Shown: positions 34,240 to 43,515, counted from the stretch's first letter. The stretch: DNA of 64,000 nt from Fulvimarina sp039652615 (GCF_039652615.1 NZ_JBDJAC010000001.1:716177-780176); one strand, 5' to 3'. Numbers and translations: made by a program. Notes: generated by a model from the sequence alone, not told the origin.

Positions 34240-35946
34240 ATGTCAAATCTGAATCCCTCTCGCGACGATTTCGCCTCGATGCTCGAGGCCTCGTTCCATG
34301 AGCAGGACGTTGCCGAAGGAACGGTGGTCAAGGGAACCGTCGTCGCGATCGAGAAGGATATGGCCGTCGTCGACGTCGGTCTGAAGGTCGAGGGCCGAGT
34401 CGCCCTCAAGGAATTCGGCGCCAAGGGCCGCGACGGCGACCTTTCGGTTGGCGACGAAGTCGAGGTTTATGTCGAGCGCATCGAGAACGCTCTCGGTGAA
34501 GCCGTCCTGTCGCGCGACAAGGCTCGCCGCGAGGAGAGCTGGATCCGTCTCGAAGCCAAGTTCAACGAAAACGAGAAGGTCGAAGGCCAGATCTTCAACC
34601 AGGTCAAGGGCGGCTTCACGGTCGATCTTGATGGTGCCGTGGCCTTCCTTCCGCGTTCGCAGGTGGACATCCGTCCGATCCGCGACGTGACGCCGCTGAT
34701 GAATACCCCACAGCCGTTCCAAATCCTGAAGATGGACAAGCGCCGCGGCAACATCGTTGTCTCGCGCCGTACGGTTCTTGAAGAGAGCCGCGCCGAGCAG
34801 CGCTCCGAGATCGTCCAGAATCTCGAAGAGGGTCAGGTCGTCGACGGTATCGTCAAGAACATCACGGATTACGGTGCATTCGTCGATCTCGGCGGCATCG
34901 ACGGCCTCCTCCATGTCACCGACATGGCATGGCGCCGCGTGAACCATCCGACGGAGATCTTGCAGATCGGTCAGACCGTGAAGGTCCAGATCATCCGGAT
35001 CAACCAGGACACCCACCGCATCTCGCTCGGCATGAAGCAGCTCGAAGCCGATCCGTGGGACGGCATCGGCGTCAAGTATCCGATGGGCGTCAAGGTCACC
35101 GGCCGCGTCACGAACATCACCGACTACGGTGCGTTCGTCGAACTGGAGCCGGGCATCGAAGGACTCATCCACGTCTCCGAGATGTCTTGGACGAAGAAGA
35201 ACGTCCATCCGGGCAAGATCCTCGCCACCTCTCAGGAGGTCGAGGTCGTGGTTCTGGAAGTCGACCCGAACAAGCGCCGCATCTCGCTCGGCCTGAAGCA
35301 GACGCTTCAGAATCCGTGGGACGCGTTCGCAGAGAAGTTCCCGGTTGGCGCGATCGTCGAGGGCGAAGTCAAGAACAAGACCGAGTTCGGTCTCTTCATC
35401 GGCCTGGAAGGCGATGTGGACGGCATGGTCCACCTTTCCGACCTCGACTGGAACCGTCCGGGCGAGCAGGTCATCGAAGAGTTCAACAAGGGTGATCTCG
35501 TCAAGGCCCAGGTTCTCGACGTCGATGTCGAGAAGGAGCGTATCTCGCTCGGCATGAAGCAGGTTGGCGGCGATCCGTTCGTCGAGGCTGCCGAAGCTGG
35601 CGACGTGCGCCGTGGTTCGGTCGTGTCCTGCGAAGTAACGGCTGTCACCGATGGCGGCATCGAAGCCAAGATCGTGGACACCGATCTGTCGGCCTTCATC
35701 CGCCGTTCCGATCTCGCCCGCGACCGCGACGAGCAGCGCCCGGAGCGTTTCTCGGTCGGACAGACCTTCGATGCTCGCGTTACCCAGTTCGACAAGAAGG
35801 CCCGCAAGGTCGGTCTGTCGATCAAGGCGCTGCAGATCGCCGAAGAGAAGGAAGCCGTCGCACAGTTCGGTTCGTCCGACTCGGGCGCATCGCTCGGCGA
35901 CATTCTCGGTGCAGCCCTCAAGGGCAACAAGGACGACGCGGAATAA
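34240..35946 (+). CDS. rpsA: 30S ribosomal protein S1
   Basis: A 568-residue S1 with six S1 (OB-fold) RNA-binding repeats, at roughly residues 30-95, 115-180, 198-267, 284-354, 371-441 and 458-527. Repeats three to five are the most alike, with phrases such as NITDYGAFVDLGGIDGLLHVTDM and NITDYGAFVELEPGIEGLIHVSEM. S1 recruits mRNAs with weak Shine-Dalgarno sites to the ribosome. Codon use is strongly biased, as expected for high expression. ATG 34240-34242 is preceded by AAGGAG. Confidence 0.98.
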   Translation: MSNLNPSRDDFASMLEASFHEQDVAEGTVVKGTVVAIEKDMAVVDVGLKVEGRVALKEFGAKGRDGDLSVGDEVEVYVERIENALGEAVLSRDKARREESWIRLEAKFNENEKVEGQIFNQVKGGFTVDLDGAVAFLPRSQVDIRPIRDVTPLMNTPQPFQILKMDKRRGNIVVSRRTVLEESRAEQRSEIVQNLEEGQVVDGIVKNITDYGAFVDLGGIDGLLHVTDMAWRRVNHPTEILQIGQTVKVQIIRINQDTHRISLGMKQLEADPWDGIGVKYPMGVKVTGRVTNITDYGAFVELEPGIEGLIHVSEMSWTKKNVHPGKILATSQEVEVVVLEVDPNKRRISLGLKQTLQNPWDAFAEKFPVGAIVEGEVKNKTEFGLFIGLEGDVDGMVHLSDLDWNRPGEQVIEEFNKGDLVKAQVLDVDVEKERISLGMKQVGGDPFVEAAEAGDVRRGSVVSCEVTAVTDGGIEAKIVDTDLSAFIRRSDLARDRDEQRPERFSVGQTFDARVTQFDKKARKVGLSIKALQIAEEKEAVAQFGSSDSGASLGDILGAALKGNKDDAE

Positions 35947-35980
35947 AAACCGCAGCGACGTCTCTGGACGCTGCATCCTG

Positions 35981-36016
35981 AAAAAGCCCCCGGCGAGCGA
36001 TCGTCGGGGGCTTTTT
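35981..36016 (+). terminator. Intrinsic terminator of rpsA (bidirectional form)
   Basis: Stem GCCCCCGGCGA (35986-35996) pairs with TCGTCGGGGGC (36001-36011) with one G-U pair and a four-base loop. It is followed by five T and preceded by five A, so it can work on both strands. It lies 40 bases past the rpsA stop. Confidence 0.93.
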
Positions 36017-36197
36017 GCGTTATGCGCGATCTTTTCCCGTGCCGGACGGGTTCAAAGTGCTCGAAATCGACCAGCACACCCCGCCCCTTGCTTTCATACG
36101 AGGGTCATGTCCCGGAATGTAGTGTCGCTTAGCGGCCACCGAGGGATCCGCGGTAGGTTCGAGTTGCGAGACTCAAGCGAACCAAGGACGTTCCCCG

Positions 36198-36263
36198 ATG
36201 ACCAAACTCATGATGGATCGGCGCACGCTGATCGAACAGAGCCCCGATTTTGATCGCCGGTGA
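36198..36263 (+). pseudogene. Possible IS256-type transposase N-terminal fragment
   Basis: A 21-codon frame, MTKLMMDRRTLIEQSPDFD and two Arg, resembles the first residues of IS256-family transposases (which often start MTxxMMxLRALVEKTPDAD). It stops at 36261-36263, where IS481-like sequence of the other strand takes over. The stretch is too short for certainty; it would be the third IS family in this 450-base region. Confidence 0.4.
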
Positions 36264-36351
36264 TGCGATGCCCCATGCGCTCGAAGCGGCCAAGCTTCTT
36301 GATATCGATATGGATGAACTCGCCAGGCATTTCGCGCTCTGAGCGTTGCGC
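36241..36351 (-). pseudogene. IS481-family transposase fragment
   Basis: About 37 minus-strand codons read RSEREMPGEFIHIDIKKLG then RFERMGHRITGD, the conserved start of the IS481 catalytic domain (the first catalytic Asp is in HIDIKKLG). The upstream HTH part and everything after the GD are missing. The fragment joins directly to IS5-like sequence at about 36352. It cannot encode an active transposase. Confidence 0.8.
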
Positions 36352-36640
36352 CGGTTGTCGCGCACCAGCCGCCGCCTGGCCTTGTGCGTCGGAACGTCCG
36401 CTCCCGATTGGCGCGCTTGAACTGCTTGGCATGGCGGCACCGCCCGACCATGATCGTGGCTCGTCTAGAGACGCGGACATAGCTCTAGCGCAGTTCGATG
36501 CCGGTGTTTCGGGCAAATGCGCCGAGCTTCACGATCGCCTTTTGCATCAGTTTGGCGTCGGTCCGGGTAGGCGACCGACAGGCTTTCATGCAGAAGCGCG
36601 GCGGATCGCTCCTCGCCGAGCCGCTAAAGTCAATTTGCGA
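36352..36640 (-). pseudogene. IS5-like DDE transposase fragment
   Basis: Minus-strand pieces match one transposase type: GEERSAALLHESLSVA, then DAKLMQKAIVKLGAFARNTG with IELR, an in-frame TAG where Gln is expected, SYVRVSRRATIMVGRCRHAK and QFKRANRE, then a frameshift into RRRLVRDNRRNA. About 20 codons are missing between the first two pieces, including the usual IVDTTVQPK-type segment. It is inactive through deletion, stop and frameshift. The exact IS family (IS5 or a relative such as IS1182) is uncertain. Confidence 0.7.
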
Positions 36641-36826
36641 CAAGCGCTTCGGTTTCGACATTCGCCTTGCGTTAGCAGCACGTTCAAAGCGAATGCCGGT
36701 TTCAGAGAATCACGAGTTAAAACGCTGTTCCTAATCGATCTTTTGATTTCGACACTTGAAATGGACCTCGGCGCGAACGGGGCTCAAATGTCAAATTCGC
36801 TCCGGTTCGCTCCGATAATGGCCGCT

Positions 36827-37936
36827 TCAGGCGCTCTTCCGAAGAATGTCCAGATACTCCTCGCGGGTCGCCGTGCGGGGGTTCGTCAGGTGGCAGTGAT
36901 CATGGAGTGCCGCCTCCGAAACCTCTTCCATCATGGCTTCGGTGACACCCATCTCGGCAAGCCCTGAGGGCATGCCGATCCGGGCATTGAGTTCCGTCAC
37001 ATAGTCATCGGGGGCCTGCCCGATCAGCTGCGCCATCACGTCCCATTTTTCGCCGATCACGGAGCGGTTGAAGCGCAGGACCTCCGGCAGAAGCACGGCG
37101 TTCAGCGTCCCATGATGAAGATTGAGCGAGCGGATGGCGCCGAGCGGATGGGTAAGGGCGTGGACCGCTCCGAGGCCTTTCTGGAAGGCCATCGCGCCCT
37201 CCAGCGCCGCCGCCATCATATCGCGCCGGGCGTCTCTGTCGGAGCCGTCCGAAACGGCCTTTTCGAGGGACTTGAGAGCGAGGCCCAGCCCGTGAAGCGC
37301 AATGCCGTCGGCTGGCGGATTATAGGCCGATGCCATGTAGGTCTCGAGGCAATGGGTCAGCGCGTCCATGCCGGTTGCCGCCGTCAGCTTTGCCGGCAGG
37401 CCATGGGTCAATTCCGGATCGCAGAGCGCAATATCGGGCAGCATATAGGGCGAAATGATCCCGAGTTTGCGACCCTCATCGGTGATGATGACGGCAGCGC
37501 GACCGACTTCGGAGCCGGTTCCAGCGGTCGTCGGAATCGCGATCATCGGTGCGATGTCGCCTGTGATCTTCTGCACACCGCCATTGACCGCAGCATACTG
37601 GCCGAGGGGCGCCGGATGACCGGTGAGAATTCTCACCGCCTTCGCCAGATCGATGGGTGAGCCCCCACCGAGCCCGATGATGCCGTCACAATCGTTGCCT
37701 TTGTAGACTTCGAAAGCCTCGATAGCGGCTGCTTCCGTCGGATTGGCGGGAGTGCCGTCATAAACGGCGTGATCGCCAAGATTTTCGGTCACGCGAGCCA
37801 CGAGCCCCGTGCTCACCAAACCCTTATCCGTCGCGATCAGCGGCCGCTCGACTCCGAGCTCCTTGAGAAGATACGGGAGGCGGGAGATCTCGCCATCACC
37901 GAACTCGATGCGCGTCAGATAGGAAATGCGGGCCAT
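36827..37936 (-). CDS. Iron-containing alcohol dehydrogenase
   Basis: A 369-residue group III alcohol dehydrogenase. The NAD-binding GLGGGSPIDLAKAV lies near residue 90, followed by PTTAGTGSEVGRAAVI. The metal ligands should be the Asp and His of CDPELTHGLP... GMDALTHCLE, and HALTHPLGAIRSLNLHHG near residue 255-275. Relatives include lactaldehyde/1,2-propanediol oxidoreductase (FucO) and 4-hydroxybutyrate dehydrogenase, so the substrate is open. It lies 129 bases downstream of the FadR-type regulator on the same strand and is probably co-transcribed with it. AGGACAG precedes the ATG. Confidence 0.92.
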   Translation of the reverse strand: MARISYLTRIEFGDGEISRLPYLLKELGVERPLIATDKGLVSTGLVARVTENLGDHAVYDGTPANPTEAAAIEAFEVYKGNDCDGIIGLGGGSPIDLAKAVRILTGHPAPLGQYAAVNGGVQKITGDIAPMIAIPTTAGTGSEVGRAAVIITDEGRKLGIISPYMLPDIALCDPELTHGLPAKLTAATGMDALTHCLETYMASAYNPPADGIALHGLGLALKSLEKAVSDGSDRDARRDMMAAALEGAMAFQKGLGAVHALTHPLGAIRSLNLHHGTLNAVLLPEVLRFNRSVIGEKWDVMAQLIGQAPDDYVTELNARIGMPSGLAEMGVTEAMMEEVSEAALHDHCHLTNPRTATREEYLDILRKSA

Positions 37937-38065
37937 GAAACTGTCCTGTGCTTTGTAGTTCTGTTGTGTCGAGGCGGTCGGCGACTGATCGGCATTGCGA
38001 TTATCGCTACCAGCCCATGCCGAAGGCCATATCCAGAGAGGCTGGAGAGCTAGCCTCGTCGGCGC

Positions 38066-38809
38066 TCAATTAGTGAAGACGTGTTTTCGCAAACTTCTTC
38101 GCGTGAAACCGATCGTGTCGCGCATGGCTTCCGATGCCTCCTCCGGCTTCCCGTCGCGGATCGCTTCCAGCACGCGCCGATGGTTTTCAAGATTGGCCCG
38201 GAAGACCTCCCAATGCTCGGCGGCAGCGACCTCGAAAAGAAGGCCGAGCACAGCGTCGATTGCCGTGTCGAAGGCCATCAAGATCGGGTTGTCGGTCGCC
38301 ATGAGAATGGCCAGGTGGAATTCTCGGTCGGCGAGGATCGCCGCCTGTGCGTCGTCTGCTTCTACCGCCACGGCCATCCCCTCATAACCCCGCGAAATTG
38401 CCGCGACATCGGAGCGGCTCGCCCGCTGCGCCGCAAGTGCCGCCGCCTGCGGCTCGAAGATCTCCCGCGCCTCGTCAATCGCCTGAAGGAGCTCTTTGTC
38501 TTGGCCACTGGAGCTCGTCATCCAGCAGAGAACATTCTGATTGAGGATGTTCCATGCCCTCTTGGGTCGAACGCGGGTTCCGGCTCTGGTTCGCACCTCT
38601 ACCATGCCCAGAGTGACCAAGCTGCGCACGGCTTCGCGGATCGTTGAACGACTAACGCCAAGCTCACTTGCAAGATCAGCCTCCACCGGAAGAGCCGCGC
38701 CGACTTCATAGGCCCCGGAGGCGATCCGCCTTCCAAGCGTCGTGAGAGCGGCGTCCGCACGTCCCGATGATGCCGCGCCATTCGCCCTGTCTGTTTCACC
38801 TGCTTTCAT
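38066..38809 (-). CDS. GntR-family (FadR subfamily) transcriptional regulator
   Basis: A 247-residue regulator. The winged helix-turn-helix is at about residues 22-80 (LPVEADLASELGVSRSTIREAVRSL then LGMVEVRTRAGTRV). The all-helical FCD ligand domain follows, with candidate metal ligands in DREFHLAI and NHRRVLEAI. Such proteins respond to small organic acids. It is divergent from the aldehyde dehydrogenase gene across 149 bases with a nested palindrome, and probably represses the catabolic block on both sides. GAGGAGTG precedes the ATG (38807-38809). Confidence 0.92.
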   Translation of the reverse strand: MKAGETDRANGAASSGRADAALTTLGRRIASGAYEVGAALPVEADLASELGVSRSTIREAVRSLVTLGMVEVRTRAGTRVRPKRAWNILNQNVLCWMTSSSGQDKELLQAIDEAREIFEPQAAALAAQRASRSDVAAISRGYEGMAVAVEADDAQAAILADREFHLAILMATDNPILMAFDTAIDAVLGLLFEVAAAEHWEVFRANLENHRRVLEAIRDGKPEEASEAMRDTIGFTRRSLRKHVFTN

Positions 38810-38830
38810 GAATTCACTCCTCAGCGGGCT

Positions 38831-38864
38831 TGAAACATCCGATGTTTTGCTGTTTCATCGGATC
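38831..38864. promoter_or_regulatory. Nested inverted repeats in the divergent regulator/dehydrogenase promoter
   Basis: TGAAACA (38831-38837) is mirrored by TGTTTCA (38851-38857), and ATCCGATG (38837-38844) by CATCGGAT (38856-38863). The two interlocked repeats sit between the FadR-type gene and the aldehyde dehydrogenase gene. An A/T-rich stretch right after them (38865-38879) could be the minus-10 region. This is the best operator candidate for the adjacent regulator; the assignment is inferred from position. Confidence 0.6.
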
Positions 38865-38958
38865 AATAATATTTTTTATCTGACGAGACAAGTCCGAAGT
38901 CGCCCTCTCGCCACTCAGGACACGCTCGCAGGACACACGGCTCGAAGGGAGGCAGACT

Positions 38959-40473
38959 ATGAGTTCCGGCACACACGGAAAGCACTTCATCGGCGGTGAA
39001 TGGATTTCGGGTAACGGAGGCACCTTCGAGACCGCGCCGGCCACCGGCGATCCTATCACCATTCACAAGGGCGATGCGCAGCTCGTCGATGCAGCTGCGA
39101 AAGCTGCCGAAGGTGCGTTCGATCGCTACGCAGCGACGGGCCGCGAGGAGCGCGCTGCGTTTCTCGAGCGGATCGCCGTGGAAATCGAGGCACGCGTCGA
39201 CGCGATCACGGCAATGGCAATGGCGGAGACGGCGCTTCCCGAACCCCGCATCCGCTCGGTCGAGCTCCCCCGAACGGCGAATCAGCTCCGGCTCTTCGCC
39301 GACCACATTCGCAAAGGAGACTATCTGGATCTCCGCCACGAGGCTGGCGGCGACGCAGGTCCGGATCTGCGTATGATCCAGCGCCCGATCGGGCCGGTCG
39401 CGGTCTTCGGGGCCTCGAACTTTCCCCTGGCCTTTTCCACGGCCGGCGGCGATACGGCGGCGGCGCTGGCTGCCGGCTGCCCCGTCGTGGTCAAGGCGCA
39501 TCAGGCGCATGCGGGAACCTGTGAACTCGTCGCAGAGGCAATCGCAGCCGCGGCGGAAGCGACCGGAATGCCGAAGGGCGTATTCAATCAAGTCCAGGGC
39601 GGCAGCCGCGATGTCGGGCAGGCACTGGTCCTTCACCCCTTGATCAAGGCCGTCGGTTTCACCGGGTCCTTCGGAGGCGGCAAGGCGCTCTACGATCTCT
39701 GCGCCGGGCGCGAGGAGCCCATTCCCTTCTTCGGAGAGATGGGCTCGATCAATCCGATGTTCCTGTTGCCGGGCGTACTTTCGGAGAAAGCCGCCGAGCT
39801 GGGAGCCGGCTGGGCGGGCTCGCTGACAATGGGTGTCGGCCAGTTCTGCACGAACCCGGGTCTCGCCATCGTGCTGGACGGTGAAGAGGCCGATGCGTTT
39901 CGCGATGCCGCGCATGCGAAGCTCAAAGATACGGAACCGCAGACCATGCTGACCGATGGGATCGCAAGCGCATATCGCGAGGGTGCCGACGCGCTTCGTC
40001 GACAGGCCGGGGTGAGCGAGGTCCTCGTCAGTGACCCTGCCGGTCGCGAAGCAACGCCATACCTCTTCGAGACAAAAGCTGCGACCTTCCTCGAAAACCC
40101 ACAGCTGTCGGAGGAAGTCTTCGGTCCGACCGGGCTGATCGTACGCGCCGGTTCGATCGAGGAGATGATCGACATCGCGCGTGGGCTCACAGGGCAGCTG
40201 ACGGTGACGCTTCATTTTTCGAAAGACGATCATGAAACCGTTCGCAAACTTCTTCCGCTCGTAGAGCGAAAGGCTGGACGCATCCTCGCCAACGGCTTTC
40301 CGACAGGCGTCAAGGTTTCGGATGCCATGGTGCATGGTGGACCGTGGCCGGCCTCTTCGAACTTCGGCGCGACCAGCGTCGGGACGCTGGCGATTCGGCG
40401 CTTCCTGCGACCGGTCTGTTACCAGGATATTCCTGAAATGTTCCTGCCGGAGACAGGCACTCAGGTCGGCTAA
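38959..40473 (+). CDS. Aldehyde dehydrogenase (NADP+), alpha-ketoglutaric semialdehyde dehydrogenase type
   Basis: A 504-residue ALDH. It has GPVAVFGASNFPLAFSTAGGD (cofactor site, near residue 147), VGFTGSFGGG, the active-site Glu region FFGEMGSINP (near 262) and the catalytic Cys in GQFCTNPG (near 296). EEVFGPTGLIVRA is also typical. The GEMGSINP and ASNFPLAFS wording is that of the 2,5-dioxovalerate / ketoglutaric semialdehyde group that ends sugar-acid pathways, but the group also takes other aldehydes. The start has AGGGAGG six bases upstream. It opens the plus-strand unit with the TRAP and D-lactate dehydrogenase genes. Confidence 0.92.
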   Translation: MSSGTHGKHFIGGEWISGNGGTFETAPATGDPITIHKGDAQLVDAAAKAAEGAFDRYAATGREERAAFLERIAVEIEARVDAITAMAMAETALPEPRIRSVELPRTANQLRLFADHIRKGDYLDLRHEAGGDAGPDLRMIQRPIGPVAVFGASNFPLAFSTAGGDTAAALAAGCPVVVKAHQAHAGTCELVAEAIAAAAEATGMPKGVFNQVQGGSRDVGQALVLHPLIKAVGFTGSFGGGKALYDLCAGREEPIPFFGEMGSINPMFLLPGVLSEKAAELGAGWAGSLTMGVGQFCTNPGLAIVLDGEEADAFRDAAHAKLKDTEPQTMLTDGIASAYREGADALRRQAGVSEVLVSDPAGREATPYLFETKAATFLENPQLSEEVFGPTGLIVRAGSIEEMIDIARGLTGQLTVTLHFSKDDHETVRKLLPLVERKAGRILANGFPTGVKVSDAMVHGGPWPASSNFGATSVGTLAIRRFLRPVCYQDIPEMFLPETGTQVG

Positions 40474-40666
40474 GCAAAGACTACATTACACCGTTCGAGG
40501 CACTTCGATGCCTGGAAGTTGTAGGCGCAAGGGGTGAGCTGCGTCGTGAGCCCGGTCCATCGGCGGAACTGAGCAACTCCAAGCGAAATGACTTCTTCAA
40601 CACGCAAGATCAAGCCGCGACTGGATGGTCCAATCGCACATCTTTGGAAAATGGGAGGAATAACAA

Positions 40667-41653
40667 ATGAAATTCGATCCGAGAAAGATGACAGCACGCT
40701 TGGGGCTGGCATCCCTGGCTCTGGCTCTCGCCGCATCCACGGTAGCTGCCCAGACTCAGGTGACGATCACCCACTCCTCACCGGAGGATAGCCACTTCGG
40801 CGAGGCGGCCAAAGCCTTCAAGGATGTCGTCGAGTCCAAGGCGGACGGTGACTTCAATGTGGTGATCCAGCGCCTCGATAATGAACGCGAGGCGATCGAA
40901 AGCGTTCAGTTCGGCTCGCAGGAATGTTCGTTCACCTCGGCCGGACCGCTCGGTAACTTCATCCCCGAAACGCGGGTTTTCGACATCCCCTTCCTGTTCG
41001 ATGGTTACGACCATGCGCGCGGGGTGCTCGATAGCGATATCGGGCAGGACATGCTCGACACGTTCAAGAATTATGGCTTGATCGGCGTCGCCTGGTTGGA
41101 AAACGGGTTTCGTAACCTCACGACAGGCACAAAGACCGTCAATTCTCCCGACGATCTCAAGGGCATGAAGATCCGCACCATGGAGAACGAGGTTCACATG
41201 CTGGCCTGGAATGCCGCCGGCGTGTTGCCGACGCCCATGGCGTTCTCCGAACTACCACCCGCCCTTCAGCAAGGAACGGTCGATGGCCAGGAGAACCCTG
41301 TCTCGGTCATTCTGGCGAATAATCTCGATCAGATGCAGAGCCATCTCTACATGACGCGGCACGTCTATTCGCCAGGCATTCTCTTGTGCAGTCCGGCGTT
41401 CTGGGATGGCCTCAGCGATGAGCAGAAGGCAATCTTCGTGGAAGCTGGAAACGCCGCGAAAGCCGCTGATCGCAAGCGCGTGAGCGAGGATGAGACGGGC
41501 GGCGTCGAGAAGCTGCGCGAACGCGGCATGGAAATCGTCGAGATCGAAGATCGCGCCCCCTATCGTGAAGCGATGTCGAGCGCGAATGCAAGTTTCGACC
41601 AAGAGTTTGGCGCCGATCTCATCAAGCGCATCCGCGAGTGGAAGCCGCAATGA
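40667..41653 (+). CDS. dctP: TRAP transporter substrate-binding protein (DctP type)
   Basis: A 328-residue periplasmic binding protein. The signal peptide (LGLASLALALAASTVAA) precedes QTQVTITHSSPEDSHFGEAAK. The family's ligand-contact regions are present: GFRNLTTGTKTVNSPDDLKGMKIRTMEN and its carboxylate-binding Arg, then PTPMAFSELPPALQQGTVDGQENP. These proteins bind organic acids through that Arg. ATG 40667-40669 follows GGGAGGAATAACAA. The membrane subunit gene overlaps by four bases. Confidence 0.94.
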   Translation: MKFDPRKMTARLGLASLALALAASTVAAQTQVTITHSSPEDSHFGEAAKAFKDVVESKADGDFNVVIQRLDNEREAIESVQFGSQECSFTSAGPLGNFIPETRVFDIPFLFDGYDHARGVLDSDIGQDMLDTFKNYGLIGVAWLENGFRNLTTGTKTVNSPDDLKGMKIRTMENEVHMLAWNAAGVLPTPMAFSELPPALQQGTVDGQENPVSVILANNLDQMQSHLYMTRHVYSPGILLCSPAFWDGLSDEQKAIFVEAGNAAKAADRKRVSEDETGGVEKLRERGMEIVEIEDRAPYREAMSSANASFDQEFGADLIKRIREWKPQ

Positions 41654-42141
41654 CACTTCGATCCGCTTTCCAAAAGGCGGATCACTACTTGACGCTGGCG
41701 GTCATGACGACCGCCAGCATCGCCCTAGCGATCGCCGTCGCGTCAGGGTTCTGGCAAGTCGTGAGCCGCTTCCTCATCGAGTCACCGTCCACTTGGTCCG
41801 AGGCGCTGACCCGTCTTTCCCTGATCTGGATGGTGCTTCTGGGGCTATCGGGAACGACGCGGCAAGGCGCTCTGGTCGCCATTGATCTGGCGCGTGACGT
41901 CAGTCGGGGACGTGTTCTTCGCGGCCTTCAGGCAATGGTCCTTGTCTCCTGCCTGTTACTTTTCGCAATGATGTTCTGGTTCGGTATCGAGGTGACCCAG
42001 CGCGTTCAGTTCCAGCAAATGGCCGGGTTGTGGATCTCGATGTCTTGGGGCTACGCCGCCATTCCCGTCGGTGCGATCTTCGGCGCTGTCGGCGCAATCT
42101 CTCAATTTTTGAATCCGGTCAGGGAAGAGGTGCCGTTATGA
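41650..42141 (+). CDS. dctQ: TRAP transporter small membrane subunit (DctQ type)
   Basis: A 163-residue four-helix membrane protein. It starts MTLRSAFQKAD at the ATGA overlap with dctP. The family motif around TWSEALTRLSLIWMVLLGLSGTTRQGALVAID (start of helices 2-3) is present, and the C-terminal helix ends at AISQFLNPVREE. It pairs with DctM in sodium-driven uptake. Its stop overlaps the dctM start (ATGA). Confidence 0.93.
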   Translation: MTLRSAFQKADHYLTLAVMTTASIALAIAVASGFWQVVSRFLIESPSTWSEALTRLSLIWMVLLGLSGTTRQGALVAIDLARDVSRGRVLRGLQAMVLVSCLLLFAMMFWFGIEVTQRVQFQQMAGLWISMSWGYAAIPVGAIFGAVGAISQFLNPVREEVPL

Positions 42142-43412
42142 CCGGTTCGATCGTCACCATTATGCTGATCCTGTTCGCGCTCTCCATTCCAGTGGCAGTC
42201 GCGATCGGCCTGGCCTCGATCGCTGGATTGTTCGCCTTTACATCCCTGCCCGCGATCGTCATTCCCCAGCAGCTCTTCGTCGCCCTCGACAAATTTCCTC
42301 TCGCCGCCATTCCCTTCTTCATTCTGGCCGGCAGCTTGATGGAGGTCGGCGGTATTTCCCGGCGCCTCGTCGAATTCGCTCGAGCCTGCGTCGGCGGTGT
42401 TCAGGGCGGGCTCGCGGTCACCACCGTCGTGACCTGCATGATGTTCGCGGCCATATCGGGCTCCAGCGTCGCGACCACGTTCGCGGTCGGAGCGGTTCTC
42501 ATCCCGGCCATGGTCCGGTTTGGCTACCCGGTCGGCTTCGCGGCAGCACTAACTGCGGCGTCGGCGGAACTGGGCGTCGTCATTCCGCCCTCAATTCCCC
42601 TGATCCTCTATGGTGTCGCAACGCAGACCTCGATACCCGACCTTTTCCTGGCCGGGGTATTACCGGGCCTTCTGATCGCAGCCGGGCTCATCGTGACTGC
42701 GCTCGTATGGTGCCGGATCAGAGGCTGGGGAAAGCGCGACGGCGAAGGGCGTGACAGCAAGCGATCCACTTTCAAGCGCGCCTTTTTCGCACTGTTGATG
42801 CCGGTGATTGTGCTTGGCGGAATCTATGGGGGTGTCACGACACCGACGGAAGCCAGCGTGATCGCGGTTGTCTATGCGCTTTTTGTAGGGATCGTCATCC
42901 ACCGCGAACTGAAACCGTCCCTGCTGCCGCAGGTGTTCCACCGGACCGTCGTCAGCTCGACCGTGATCATGTTCATCATCGCGACGGCCAGTTTGCTCGG
43001 CTACCTGCTCAATCGCGAAAGCGTTCCCGATCAGGCCGCCGAATGGCTGGTGACCACGTTCCAGGAGCCGGTTTCATTTTTGCTTGCGATGAATGCCATG
43101 CTGTTCGTTACGGGCATGTTCATCGAAACCGGGGCGAGCATCATCGTTCTTGCGCCGATCCTGACCGAGGCGGCCACGAGGGCAGGTATCGACCAGGTGC
43201 ATTTCGGGATCATCATGGTCGTGAACCTTGCCCTCGGCATGATCACTCCTCCGTTCGGCGTCAATCTCTTCGCAGCGGCGCAGGTTGCGGGATGCTCAGT
43301 GCTCGAAATGCTACGACCGCTTCTCGTCTTCGTGGCGGTCATCATCGCCTGTCTCGCGGTGATTACGTTCGTGCCGGCGATCAGCCTCGTCCTTGGACAA
43401 GTTCTGATGTGA
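42138..43412 (+). CDS. dctM: TRAP transporter large membrane subunit (DctM type)
   Basis: A 424-residue, roughly 12-helix transport subunit. It begins MTGSIVTIMLILFALSIPVAVAIGLAS and has the DctM motifs IPFFILAGSLMEVGGISRRLVEF, AAISGSSVATTFAVG, PPSIPLILYGV and LGMITPPFGVNLF. The start is placed at ATG 42138-42140, overlapping dctQ. The open frame continues further upstream within dctQ but with unrelated sequence. Confidence 0.95.
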   Translation: MTGSIVTIMLILFALSIPVAVAIGLASIAGLFAFTSLPAIVIPQQLFVALDKFPLAAIPFFILAGSLMEVGGISRRLVEFARACVGGVQGGLAVTTVVTCMMFAAISGSSVATTFAVGAVLIPAMVRFGYPVGFAAALTAASAELGVVIPPSIPLILYGVATQTSIPDLFLAGVLPGLLIAAGLIVTALVWCRIRGWGKRDGEGRDSKRSTFKRAFFALLMPVIVLGGIYGGVTTPTEASVIAVVYALFVGIVIHRELKPSLLPQVFHRTVVSSTVIMFIIATASLLGYLLNRESVPDQAAEWLVTTFQEPVSFLLAMNAMLFVTGMFIETGASIIVLAPILTEAATRAGIDQVHFGIIMVVNLALGMITPPFGVNLFAAAQVAGCSVLEMLRPLLVFVAVIIACLAVITFVPAISLVLGQVLM

Positions 43413-43515
43413 CATCCGGCGCATTCGAAGGTCACCATCCGCACGAACGACCCTCGGGGCGCCCGACCGGATGGTGGCCTTGAGTTTGAGGTCTGACGAT
43501 CGAGAAAGAGACCAA

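Noticed and set aside
34243..35976. 577-codon minus-strand frame opposite rpsA
   Set aside because: Shadow of a strongly codon-biased ribosomal gene.
38863..40335. 490-codon minus-strand frame opposite the aldehyde dehydrogenase
   Set aside because: Shadow frame; it would also run into the operator region and oppose a gene with full ALDH motifs.
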